Positions 36,577-43,969 of a DNA stretch of 64,000 nucleotides are shown piece by piece. Numbering within the stretch: the first letter of the stretch is position 1; the number at the start of each line of letters is the position of its first letter. The stretch spans positions 434,001 through 498,000 of the forward strand of contig KB906755.1 of NCBI GenBank assembly GCA_000381605.1. Reading direction: 5' to 3'. A program made the translations under genes and the position numbers. Source of the DNA: Acidobacteriaceae bacterium KBS 89 (GTDB taxonomy: Bacteria; Acidobacteriota; Terriglobia; Terriglobales; Acidobacteriaceae). Below the pieces are notes generated by a model, which was not told where the DNA came from, did not search any database, and saw only the letters and a list, made by a program, of their open reading frames with translations.

Positions 36577-36919
36577 GTTGACCCTTAGTTGTTCGGTTTG
36601 GTGTGTTGAGAACGTGCTAACTCGTTATAGTACTGGGGGCAACTGTAACTCCTTTCTTGGTAGACGTCCAGATTTCTGCACCTTTGCGCGAGTTACTGTG
36701 GCAACAGAATTGCGGGAATGGATTGCAAGATACTGGCGATTCAATCAGTATGTGAAAAGATTTTCAGAATTGATACCAACGCGAACCAAAAATTGTGCAT
36801 CGCACTAGCAGCCACCAACAGAACGCCTCTCCAACCGCGAGGTATGGAGGAGGACAAAGAATGGGTCCGTCCCAATGAGCCTCACTGCATCTATTCCCTT
36901 GGAGCAATTGACATCGCGC
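36577..36919. other. Divergent intergenic region
   Basis: 343 bp between the divergent symporter and receiver genes. AT-richer than its surroundings in the first 200 bp, as expected for back-to-back promoters. No motif assigned. An alternative receiver start lies inside it at 36875. Confidence 0.4.
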
Positions 36920-37312
36920 ATGCCAGCCAATCTTCTTCTTATCGACGATAACGCTGTGCAGGCCGCAACACGGCAGACCATCCTGAGGCGAGCCGGCTAT
37001 TTTGTGATCGCTGCGTTGAATCCTTCGCGGGCACTGGAGCAGATCCAGAGCGGCGAGTTTCTGGAGGAGATACGCCTGGTGATCACGGACCACCTGATGC
37101 CGGGAATGAGTGGCTCGGAGTTCGTCCGCGCGCTTCGCAGGACACATCCGATGATGCCGGTGCTGGTGATCAGCGGATTGGAAGAGGCGGAGCAGGAGTA
37201 CGTGGGTCTGGATGTCACGTTCCGAATGAAACCGCTGCTGCCGGATCACCTGCTGGAGGTTGTTGGGCGGCTGGTTGGTGGGGCAGGCCCTTGTTTGTCG
37301 GCGGTGTCCTAG
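36920..37312 (+). CDS. Stand-alone response regulator receiver
   Basis: 130 residues from ATG 36920 (MPANLLLIDDNAVQAATRQ). Receiver hallmarks: DD pair at 9-10, phospho-Asp in VITDHLMPGMSGSE, Ser in VLVISGLEE and Lys in FRMKPLLPD. No output domain. A start at 36875 would add 15 residues. It is followed 88 nt later by ccmF on the same strand, but there is no histidine kinase nearby, so the partner is unknown. Confidence 0.88.
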   Translation: MPANLLLIDDNAVQAATRQTILRRAGYFVIAALNPSRALEQIQSGEFLEEIRLVITDHLMPGMSGSEFVRALRRTHPMMPVLVISGLEEAEQEYVGLDVTFRMKPLLPDHLLEVVGRLVGGAGPCLSAVS

Positions 37313-37400
37313 TTCGGCCGAACCGTTGTGCCTTTGTGTCCGGTAAACGATAGTTTATTGCTGTTCCGCGCGGGCCCTGAGAGAATGGGTAGAGGACCTC

Positions 37401-39473
37401 ATGCGACTGCACCCGATGCCGGAGTTTGGTAGTTTTACGCTGTTGCTGGCGCTGGCGCTGAGTGTCTATACGCTGGTGATGGGTGGGGTGGCGTTGTGGC
37501 GAACGCGCGGAGTATCCGCGGGCGTGGACCGGCAAGGTGACAAGCTGGGAGAGACCGCCAGGCGGGCTGGGATTTCGAGCTTTGTTGCACTGACCTGTGC
37601 GGCGTTTGCGCTGGTGTGGGCTTCGTTCACGAATGACTATTCGGTCTCGTACATTCTTCATCACACGAATCGGGATTTGAGTACGGCTTACAAGTTTTCT
37701 GCTCTCTGGTCGGGGCAGGAGGGCTCGCTGCTGCTGTGGGCGTGGCTGCTGAGCGCGTATGGGTTTGTGCTGCGGATGCGGCATAAGGTGGATGTACGAT
37801 TGTCGGCGTTTGCTTCGACGATTCTGGCGGGGATCCAGGTTTTCTTTTTGATGCTGCTGAACTTTGCGGCGCCTCCGTTTGCGATTCAGCCAGGGCCGGT
37901 GGCGACGGATGGATTTGGGTTGAATCCGCTGCTGCAGTATCCGGAGATGGTGATTCATCCTCCGATGCTCTATCTGGGCTACGTCGGATTTTCTGTTCCG
38001 TTCGCCTTTGCGCTGGGTGCGCTGATGATGCGGTATCCGGGAGAGAAGTGGATCCACATCACTCGGCGATGGACGATGGTGACGTGGCTGTTTTTGACGT
38101 GCGGGATTTTTCTTGGGGCGCACTGGGCATATAGCGTGCTGGGGTGGGGCGGGTACTGGGGTTGGGACCCGGTGGAAAATGCTTCGTTGATGCCGTGGCT
38201 GACCGGGACGGCTTTTCTGCATTCGGTGATGATGCAGGAGAAGCGCGGGATGATGAAGACCTGGAATGTGTGGCTGATCTTCTCGACATTTATGCTGACG
38301 ATACTGGGAACGCTGCTGACTCGGTCGGGGATCGTAAGTTCGGTGCACGCGTTTGCATCTTCAGATATCGGGACTTGGTTCTATGGGTTCATCCTGATTG
38401 TGTTTGGCGTTTGCCTGTTTACGTTCTTCAGGCAGAAGGACCATTTGAAATCGGAGAATCGGCTTGAGTCGCTGGTGTCGCGGGAGTCGAGTTTTCTGTT
38501 CAACAATCTGATTCTTCTGGCGGCTTGTTTTACGGTGTTGTGGGGGACGCTATTTCCAATTCTTTCGGAATATGTGCAGGGCACGAAGGTTACGATGGGC
38601 GCGCCGTTTTATAACCGCGTGAACCTGCCGATTGGATTGTTTCTGCTGTTTCTGACGGGGATTGGGCCACTGCTGGCGTGGCGGTCGACTTCGCTGCGGT
38701 CGATTCGACGGAATTTTATTTTGCCTGGCGTTGCGATGGGCGTTGCGTTGGTGGTGCTAATGCTAGTTGGTGTGAAGCCTTGGGCGGCCGGCGATGATTG
38801 GCAGAGCACACTGTTTTCTCTGGTGACGTTCACTTTGGCGGCGGGTGTAATTACCGCGATCGGGGCGGAGTTTTTGCGTGGCGCTTCGGTTGTTGCGACG
38901 CAGACCGGGAAGAATCTGGCAGCTTCAACGGTGATTCTAGTGCGCAGAAATACGCGACGGTATGGCGGGTATTTTGTCCACTTTGGGATTGTGGTGATGT
39001 TCATCGGGATCGCTGGTGGGGCGTTCAACCAGTCGCATGAGCAGGAGATGGGGTCCGGCGATACCTTGGCTCTGGGGCCGTACCGTCTGGTGTGCCAGAC
39101 GTATACGCAGGACAGTAATAGGAACTTCGACACAGAGTACGCGTTGCTGGATGTTTACAGGGGCAGCAGGAAGATCACACAGCTTGCGCCGGAGCGACGG
39201 TTTTATCACGCGAGCCAGACGTCGTCGACGATGGTAGCGCTGCACTCGACGCTGGCTAGCGATCTGTATGTGATCTATGAGGGACGGAACCCGGATACGG
39301 ATAAGCCGATCATCAAGGTGTTTTTGAATCCGCTGATGAACTGGATTTGGATTGGGGTGTTGATAGTGGTGGCGGGTACGTTCCTGGCCTTGGTACCGAA
39401 TATGACACGGAGCGCGGCGCGGGTTACGGTAGCGGAGCCCAGGCTGGTTGAGGCTGAGGCCCATCATGTTTAG
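37401..39473 (+). CDS. ccmF: Cytochrome c heme lyase subunit CcmF
   Basis: 690 residues with about 14-15 membrane spans. The WWD heme-handling motif is WGGYWGWDPVENASLMPWL, with conserved histidines in YPEMVIHPPMLYLGYVG and HSVMM. The start region MPEFGSFTLLLALAL agrees with CcmF, and the last span precedes ALVPNMTR. CcmF transfers heme from CcmE to apocytochrome c in the periplasm with CcmH. An alternative start is the Met at codon 6. The stop overlaps the ccmH start. The ccmABCDE genes are not in this window. Confidence 0.96.
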   Translation: MRLHPMPEFGSFTLLLALALSVYTLVMGGVALWRTRGVSAGVDRQGDKLGETARRAGISSFVALTCAAFALVWASFTNDYSVSYILHHTNRDLSTAYKFSALWSGQEGSLLLWAWLLSAYGFVLRMRHKVDVRLSAFASTILAGIQVFFLMLLNFAAPPFAIQPGPVATDGFGLNPLLQYPEMVIHPPMLYLGYVGFSVPFAFALGALMMRYPGEKWIHITRRWTMVTWLFLTCGIFLGAHWAYSVLGWGGYWGWDPVENASLMPWLTGTAFLHSVMMQEKRGMMKTWNVWLIFSTFMLTILGTLLTRSGIVSSVHAFASSDIGTWFYGFILIVFGVCLFTFFRQKDHLKSENRLESLVSRESSFLFNNLILLAACFTVLWGTLFPILSEYVQGTKVTMGAPFYNRVNLPIGLFLLFLTGIGPLLAWRSTSLRSIRRNFILPGVAMGVALVVLMLVGVKPWAAGDDWQSTLFSLVTFTLAAGVITAIGAEFLRGASVVATQTGKNLAASTVILVRRNTRRYGGYFVHFGIVVMFIGIAGGAFNQSHEQEMGSGDTLALGPYRLVCQTYTQDSNRNFDTEYALLDVYRGSRKITQLAPERRFYHASQTSSTMVALHSTLASDLYVIYEGRNPDTDKPIIKVFLNPLMNWIWIGVLIVVAGTFLALVPNMTRSAARVTVAEPRLVEAEAHHV

Positions 39474-39942
39474 GCTCGGGTTGAAGCGGTGGCTGCATGC
39501 TTGTGCGGTTTGTCTGCTGGCGGTGGTGATGCTGGGGGCAGAGCCTTCTTCGCGATTCAATAAAGTGGGGCACCAGATGATGTGCGCCTGCGGGTGCGGG
39601 CAGGTGTTGCTTGAGTGCAACCATGTGGGGTGTCCGGACTCGGACCGGATGATAGGGGAGCTGCGGGCGCAGATCAACGCGGGCGGGACGGACACTTCGA
39701 TTCTTAATTGGTTTGCGGCAAAGTATGGGGCGACGATATTGGCTGCACCGATTCGTGGGGGCTTTGATAACGTGGCGTGGATTGCGCCCATGGCGGTTTT
39801 TCTGCTAGCAACGGTCGGCGTGGGATTTTTGATTCGGATGTGGACGTTGCGGTCGGGACGGCATGTCCCCGTGAGTGCGGCGGGACCGGATGTTGGCGGG
39901 AACGAGTTGCGGGAGCGGATTCGGCGGGAGACGGAGTACTGA
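39466..39942 (+). CDS. ccmH: Cytochrome c maturation thioredoxin-like protein CcmH
   Basis: 158 residues from ATG 39466, overlapping the end of ccmF. A signal anchor (ACAVCLLAVVMLGA) is followed by the CcmH domain with an unusual Cys cluster, MMCACGCGQVLLECNHVGC, in place of the classical L-R-C-x-x-C-Q motif. This Cys-rich form is familiar from acidobacterial CcmH. A second span (VAWIAPMAVFLLATVGVGFL) sits near the C-terminus. It reduces apocytochrome thiols before heme attachment. Followed 1 nt later by the ccmI-like gene. Confidence 0.88.
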   Translation: MFRLGLKRWLHACAVCLLAVVMLGAEPSSRFNKVGHQMMCACGCGQVLLECNHVGCPDSDRMIGELRAQINAGGTDTSILNWFAAKYGATILAAPIRGGFDNVAWIAPMAVFLLATVGVGFLIRMWTLRSGRHVPVSAAGPDVGGNELRERIRRETEY

Positions 39943-39943
39943 C

Positions 39944-40237
39944 ATGGGCATGATTGCAGGTGTTGTGCTGACGCTCGCGTTGTTTGGGTATATGTTCTGG
40001 CCGGAGAAGAACCCGTTTGTGCAGGCGGATAAGACTCGGGTGGATTATTTGCGGGAGCGTAAAGATGCGATCTACGAGAACCTGCGTGATTTGAACTTTG
40101 AGTTTCTGGCTGGGAAATATCCGGAACCGGACTATATGGAGCAGCGGGCGGGGTTGGAGGATGAAGCGGCGCGGGTGATCGCTGAGATGGAGGCGCTTGA
40201 GGCGCGGGGTGTGTTTGGACGGCGAAGCAGGGCGTGA
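39944..40237 (+). CDS. CcmI-like N-terminal domain protein
   Basis: 97 residues from ATG 39944. One membrane span (MIAGVVLTLALFGYMFW) followed by a charged helix (YLRERKDAIYENLRDLNFEF) and the EPDYMEQRAGLEDEAARVIAEME helix. This matches the short membrane-anchored module found at the start of CcmI, here without the TPR part. It likely helps CcmF/CcmH contact apocytochrome. Directly downstream of ccmH, same strand. Confidence 0.78.
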   Translation: MGMIAGVVLTLALFGYMFWPEKNPFVQADKTRVDYLRERKDAIYENLRDLNFEFLAGKYPEPDYMEQRAGLEDEAARVIAEMEALEARGVFGRRSRA

Positions 40238-40314
40238 GTGCAGAAGCGGAAGGGTTGAGGCCACTTCATTCGCGGCGCTGAACTGCAACTGTAAGGGCAG
40301 CTGCTGGAACACGA

Positions 40315-40345
40315 GCAACAGCAGATCCCCTTCTGATGACAACCA
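40315..40345. repeat. REP-like repeat, GCAGATCCCC type, copy 2
   Basis: GCAACAGCAGATCCCC-TT-CTGATGACAACCA, matching the copy at 30631-30676 with a shorter, degenerate right stem. Confidence 0.65.
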
Positions 40346-40421
40346 CAATGGCGAAAGCGGGAATAGTGGCAGTTGCGTGAGCGGTCTCTAGTTTGCGGGT
40401 GATTTGACGTAGACTTGAAGG

Positions 40422-41738
40422 GTGAGCCTCTTCCCTACTTTCTTTCGACGTGTTGTTGCGGTTGCTGCTGTGGTGGCGGCGTTTTCGAGCGTTGCGCTTG
40501 GTGATTCGATTACCGGCATCGTTACGAATAAAACGACAAGCAAGCCTGCCGGTGGTGACGATGTGGTGCTGATTCGCCTGGCGCAGGGGATGCAGGAGAC
40601 AAGCCGTACTAAGACGGACTCGCAGGGTCACTTTACTCTCGAAGTTCCCAATGGCGATAACGGAATGCATCTGGTGCGGGTAACGCATGACAAGGCGAAT
40701 TACTTTCGGCCGGCGCCTCCGGGGACGCAGTCGGTTGAGGTTGACGTTTTTAATGCGGCGGCGAAGGTGAAGGGCGTAACCAGCGAAGCCGATGTGATGC
40801 GTATCCAGACTGATGAGAGCGGGAAGGCGCTGCGCATTATCGAGAATTTTTTTGTGAAGAACGAGTCGAATCCTCCGCTGACGCAGTTCAGCGACAGGCC
40901 GTTTGAGTTTTATCTGCCGGAGGGCGCGGTGGTGGAAGGGTCGGCGGCACTGGCTCCGGGTGGGATGCCGGTGCAGGCTTCACCCGTGCCGCTGGGTGAA
41001 CCGAATCATTATGCGTTTATCTTTCCGATCCGGCCGGGCGAGACTCGGTTTCAGATTTCGTACCGGCTGCCTTACAGCGGGAGTCTGAAGTTTGCTCCGC
41101 GGGTGATGATGCCGACCGACACGGTTGCCATCATGATGCCGAAGAGCATGACGTTCAAGCCGGGGCCGTCGTCGCCGTATTCGCCGGTGACGGAGGAGAC
41201 TACGGCACAGACGTACGTGGCGCGGAACGCGCAGCCGTCGCAGGCGCTCGATTTTACGGTTTCGGGAACGGGGCAGATGCCTCGGGACGAGGGTGCGGCC
41301 GCTGCAGCGGGTGGTGGTGCGACGGCGGACGCTTCGGCGCGGAGTGGTGCGGATGGTGCAGCGACTTCGGCGGCGAGCGATACGCGTCCGGGTGGCGGGT
41401 TGGGTGTGCCACTGGATCCTGAGGGGACGAACGATCCGTGGGCGAAGTATAAGTGGTGGATTCTCGGTGGGCTGGGGTTGGTGATGGCTGTGGGCGCGGG
41501 GATCATGCTGAAGAATGGGCCGGCGCAGACTGTAGCTCCTGCTGTTACCGGGAGCGGTGTTCCGGCCGTTGGTGATTCTCTGCTGGCAGCGATGAAGGAA
41601 GAGTTGTTTGCGCTGGAGACGGACAAGCTGCAGGGGCGGTTGAGCGAGAGCGAGTACGCGGAGCAGAAGGCGGCGTTGGAGGTAGTGCTGCGGCGGGCGC
41701 TGTTGCGCGGCGAACGTGCGGCGGAGACGTCTAATTAG
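40422..41738 (+). CDS. Membrane protein with carboxypeptidase-regulatory-like domain
   Basis: 438 residues from GTG 40422. Signal peptide (VVAVAAVVAAFSSVALG), then a beta-sandwich domain (SITGIVTNKTTSKPAGGDDVVLIRLAQG with TDSQGHFTLEVPNGDNG). A second domain of about 200 residues (IIENFFVKNESNPPLTQF, YAFIFPIRPGETRFQISY) looks secreted. A Gly/Ala-rich linker is followed by one span (WWILGGLGLVMAVGAGIML) and a charged helix (LLAAMKEELFALETDKLQGRLSESEY). The C-terminal helix resembles the one in the ccmI-like gene, linking it to the ccm cluster. Role unknown. Confidence 0.85.
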   Translation: MSLFPTFFRRVVAVAAVVAAFSSVALGDSITGIVTNKTTSKPAGGDDVVLIRLAQGMQETSRTKTDSQGHFTLEVPNGDNGMHLVRVTHDKANYFRPAPPGTQSVEVDVFNAAAKVKGVTSEADVMRIQTDESGKALRIIENFFVKNESNPPLTQFSDRPFEFYLPEGAVVEGSAALAPGGMPVQASPVPLGEPNHYAFIFPIRPGETRFQISYRLPYSGSLKFAPRVMMPTDTVAIMMPKSMTFKPGPSSPYSPVTEETTAQTYVARNAQPSQALDFTVSGTGQMPRDEGAAAAAGGGATADASARSGADGAATSAASDTRPGGGLGVPLDPEGTNDPWAKYKWWILGGLGLVMAVGAGIMLKNGPAQTVAPAVTGSGVPAVGDSLLAAMKEELFALETDKLQGRLSESEYAEQKAALEVVLRRALLRGERAAETSN

Positions 41739-41764
41739 CGGACAGGTTGTGTGAGGGACCACAG

Positions 41765-42619
41765 ATGAACACCTTCAAATCGACTTTGCTGCTTGTTGTG
41801 CTGACGTTGTTCCTGCTTTTTATCGGGGAGCACTTTGGTGGGCGGAACGGGATGTTGCTGGCGTTTCTGCTGTCGGTCGGGTTCAACTTCGGGACTTACT
41901 TCTTCTCCGACAAGATCGCGTTGAGAATGTACAACGCGCAGCCGGTAACACGGGAACAGTTGCCGCGAGCGTATGCGGCGGTGGAGCGGTTGACGGCGAA
42001 GCAGGGGCTGCCGATGCCGAAGATTTATGTGCTACCGACGGAGTCTCCGAATGCGTTTGCGACGGGACGGAACCCGCAACACGCTTCCGTCGCGGTCACG
42101 CATGGAATTCTGCAGCTGCTGGATGATGAAGAGCTCGAGGGTGTGCTGGCGCATGAGCTGGGGCATGTGAAGAACCGGGACATTCTGACGAGTTCGATTG
42201 CAGCGACGCTGGCTGGAGCGATCACAATAGTGGCGCGGATGGGGTACTGGGCTTCGCTGTTTGGCGGTTATGGCGGTGGCGACCGACGGGAGCGGAGTGG
42301 TGGTGGCTTGAGCGGACTGATGATGATTATCGTAGCGCCGATTGCAGCTTCGCTGATTCAGTTATGGATTTCGCGGACTCGGGAGTTTGAGGCGGATGCG
42401 ACGGGCGCGGCTACTACGGGCAATCCTTATGCGCTGGCGCGAGCGCTACAGAAGCTGGAGGCTTATTCGAAGCGGATTCCGATGGAGGCTTCGCCTTCGA
42501 ATGCGCACCTGTTCATTGTGGCTCCGCTGCTGGGGAGCGGCGGGATTGCGAGTTTGTTCTCGACGCATCCTCCGATGAAGGAACGGATTCAGCGGCTGAT
42601 TGGAAGGGACCACGTTTAG
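41765..42619 (+). CDS. htpX: Membrane zinc protease HtpX
   Basis: 284 residues from ATG 41765. M48 family membrane protease that removes damaged membrane proteins. The zinc site is LAHELGHVKNRD (HExxH near residue 134) with the third ligand Glu in TREFEADATGA. Two N-terminal spans (LLLVVLTLFLLFIGEHF, MLLAFLLSVGFNFGTYFF) and a central pair around the catalytic domain complete the pattern, and THPPMKERI sits near the end. The DUF4149 gene begins 2 nt after its stop. Confidence 0.95.
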   Translation: MNTFKSTLLLVVLTLFLLFIGEHFGGRNGMLLAFLLSVGFNFGTYFFSDKIALRMYNAQPVTREQLPRAYAAVERLTAKQGLPMPKIYVLPTESPNAFATGRNPQHASVAVTHGILQLLDDEELEGVLAHELGHVKNRDILTSSIAATLAGAITIVARMGYWASLFGGYGGGDRRERSGGGLSGLMMIIVAPIAASLIQLWISRTREFEADATGAATTGNPYALARALQKLEAYSKRIPMEASPSNAHLFIVAPLLGSGGIASLFSTHPPMKERIQRLIGRDHV

Positions 42620-42620
42620 G

Positions 42621-43151
42621 ATGCAGACTTTTTTGCGGGCACTGCGGCTGTATGCGATGGTGGCGTGGGTAGGGGGACTGGCGTTCTTCGCTTTTGTGGT
42701 TGCGCCTGTCGCGTTCGGTAGCTTGCCGAGCGCGCATGAGGCGGGAGTTGTGGTGAGTGGGACGCTGCGGGTGCTGCACTGGATTGGGCTGATCGGTGGG
42801 ATCGCTTTTTGTCTGGCAACGGGTTGGTTGTGGTTGTGGGCTGAGGTGCCGGCGCGCATTGGGTTTGCGCGGCAACTGGTATTGACCGCGGTGATGTTGT
42901 TGGTGACGGCTTACTCTCAGTTTTGGATATTGCCGTCGATGGAGGCGGACCGCGCGCTGGCGGGTGGCGAGGTGGAGACGGCGTCACTGGACAATCCAGG
43001 CCGGGTGGACTTTGAGCGGCTGCACAGGCTGTCGGAGCGGCTGGAGGGTTTGGTGCTGCTGTGCGGGCTTGGGGTGGTGTTTGTGTTGTCGCGCGAGTCG
43101 CAGTGGCCGGAGACGGGCAAGCCGAAGACAGATAAAATCGTTAGACCATGA
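42621..43151 (+). CDS. DUF4149 membrane protein
   Basis: 176 residues from ATG 42621, 1 nt after the htpX stop, so translation is coupled. Four hydrophobic spans (AMVAWVGGLAFFAFVVAPVA, GTLRVLHWIGLIGGIAFCLA, QLVLTAVMLLVTAYSQF, EGLVLLCGLGVVFVLS) and the motif DFERLHRLSERLEG fit DUF4149. Function unknown. Its stop overlaps the start of a 26-codon ORF (ATGA). Confidence 0.85.
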   Translation: MQTFLRALRLYAMVAWVGGLAFFAFVVAPVAFGSLPSAHEAGVVVSGTLRVLHWIGLIGGIAFCLATGWLWLWAEVPARIGFARQLVLTAVMLLVTAYSQFWILPSMEADRALAGGEVETASLDNPGRVDFERLHRLSERLEGLVLLCGLGVVFVLSRESQWPETGKPKTDKIVRP

Positions 43152-43228
43152 AGATTGATGGGCGGGGTGGGTTGCCAATTTTTGAGAAGATCGACGGCGA
43201 TGTGATTCACATCTGCCGGATCAACTAG
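43148..43228 (+). CDS. 26-codon ORF coupled to DUF4149 gene
   Basis: ATG overlaps the DUF4149 stop (ATGA), and the ORF ends 2 nt before the ZIP gene's GTG. The peptide is hydrophilic (MKIDGRGGLPIFEKIDGDVI then HICRIN). Position between two tightly packed genes and the overlap suggest it is translated. It could be a small coupling peptide or a remnant. No family recognised. Confidence 0.45.
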   Translation: MKIDGRGGLPIFEKIDGDVIHICRIN

Positions 43229-43230
43229 CA

Positions 43231-43959
43231 GTGTCCGCGCTGTGGCTGAGCCTGACGCTGGGGCTGGTCGCGGGACTCGCTGACTTTCTGGGTGGGTTTC
43301 TGCTGGTGAGGCGATCGCCCTCAGCCAAGGCACTGCGCTATTTCGTCGCGCTCGGCGCGGGTTTCATGTTGGCGGCTGCGGTGCTCGAGATGATTCCTGA
43401 GGGCATGCGCGTGAATCCGCGGTGGACGCCGCTGCTGATTCTGGCTGGATACTGCGGGGTGCATCTGCTGGAGCATACGCTAGTTCCGCATTTTCACTTT
43501 GGCGAAGAGACGCATCATCATGAGTTTCTTTCGGCGAAGACGAGCTACTCGGTTCTGCTGGGGTTGGCTACCCATACATTCTTCGATGGGGTGGCGATCG
43601 GGTCGGGGTTTGTGTTGTCGCACTGGCTGGGGTGGATACTTTTCTTCGCAGTGTTCCTGCATAAGATTCCTGAGGGTTTCACGATGGCGAGCGTAATGTT
43701 GGCTGGGGGACGGGGGCCGGCGATGGCGCTGAATTCGGCGCTGTTTCTTGGGGCGATGACGGTGCTGGGCGTGCTGGTGATTAATCTGGAACCGAGCTGG
43801 GTGCGTGTTGGATTGCCTCTGTCAGCCGGGGTGACGATCTATGTCGCAGCGACTGACCTCGTGCCAGAGGTGAACCGAGAGCCGGGGATCAGAATGGCGC
43901 TGGTGTTCTTTGTTGGTGTGGTGGTGTTTTTTTTGCTTCGCTTGCTGGGGCCGGTTTAG
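43231..43959 (+). CDS. ZIP-family metal transporter
   Basis: 242 residues from GTG 43231, with about eight spans. Metal-binding histidines lie in the loop HFHFGEETHHHEF and in the two ZIP helices LATHTFFDGVAIGSGF and VFLHKIPEGFTMASVML, where HxxxD/E and HKxPEG are the family signature. Likely imports zinc, iron or another divalent metal into the cytoplasm. It closes the ccmF-to-ZIP plus-strand run and converges on the NHL protein 10 nt away, with no terminator visible between them. Confidence 0.93.
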   Translation: MSALWLSLTLGLVAGLADFLGGFLLVRRSPSAKALRYFVALGAGFMLAAAVLEMIPEGMRVNPRWTPLLILAGYCGVHLLEHTLVPHFHFGEETHHHEFLSAKTSYSVLLGLATHTFFDGVAIGSGFVLSHWLGWILFFAVFLHKIPEGFTMASVMLAGGRGPAMALNSALFLGAMTVLGVLVINLEPSWVRVGLPLSAGVTIYVAATDLVPEVNREPGIRMALVFFVGVVVFFLLRLLGPV

Positions 43960-43969
43960 GGCGGATTCG

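Noticed and set aside
37215..38348. 377-residue minus-strand frame opposite ccmF
   Set aside because: Arg/His/Pro/Gln-rich shadow of the ccmF coding strand; ccmF motifs are intact.
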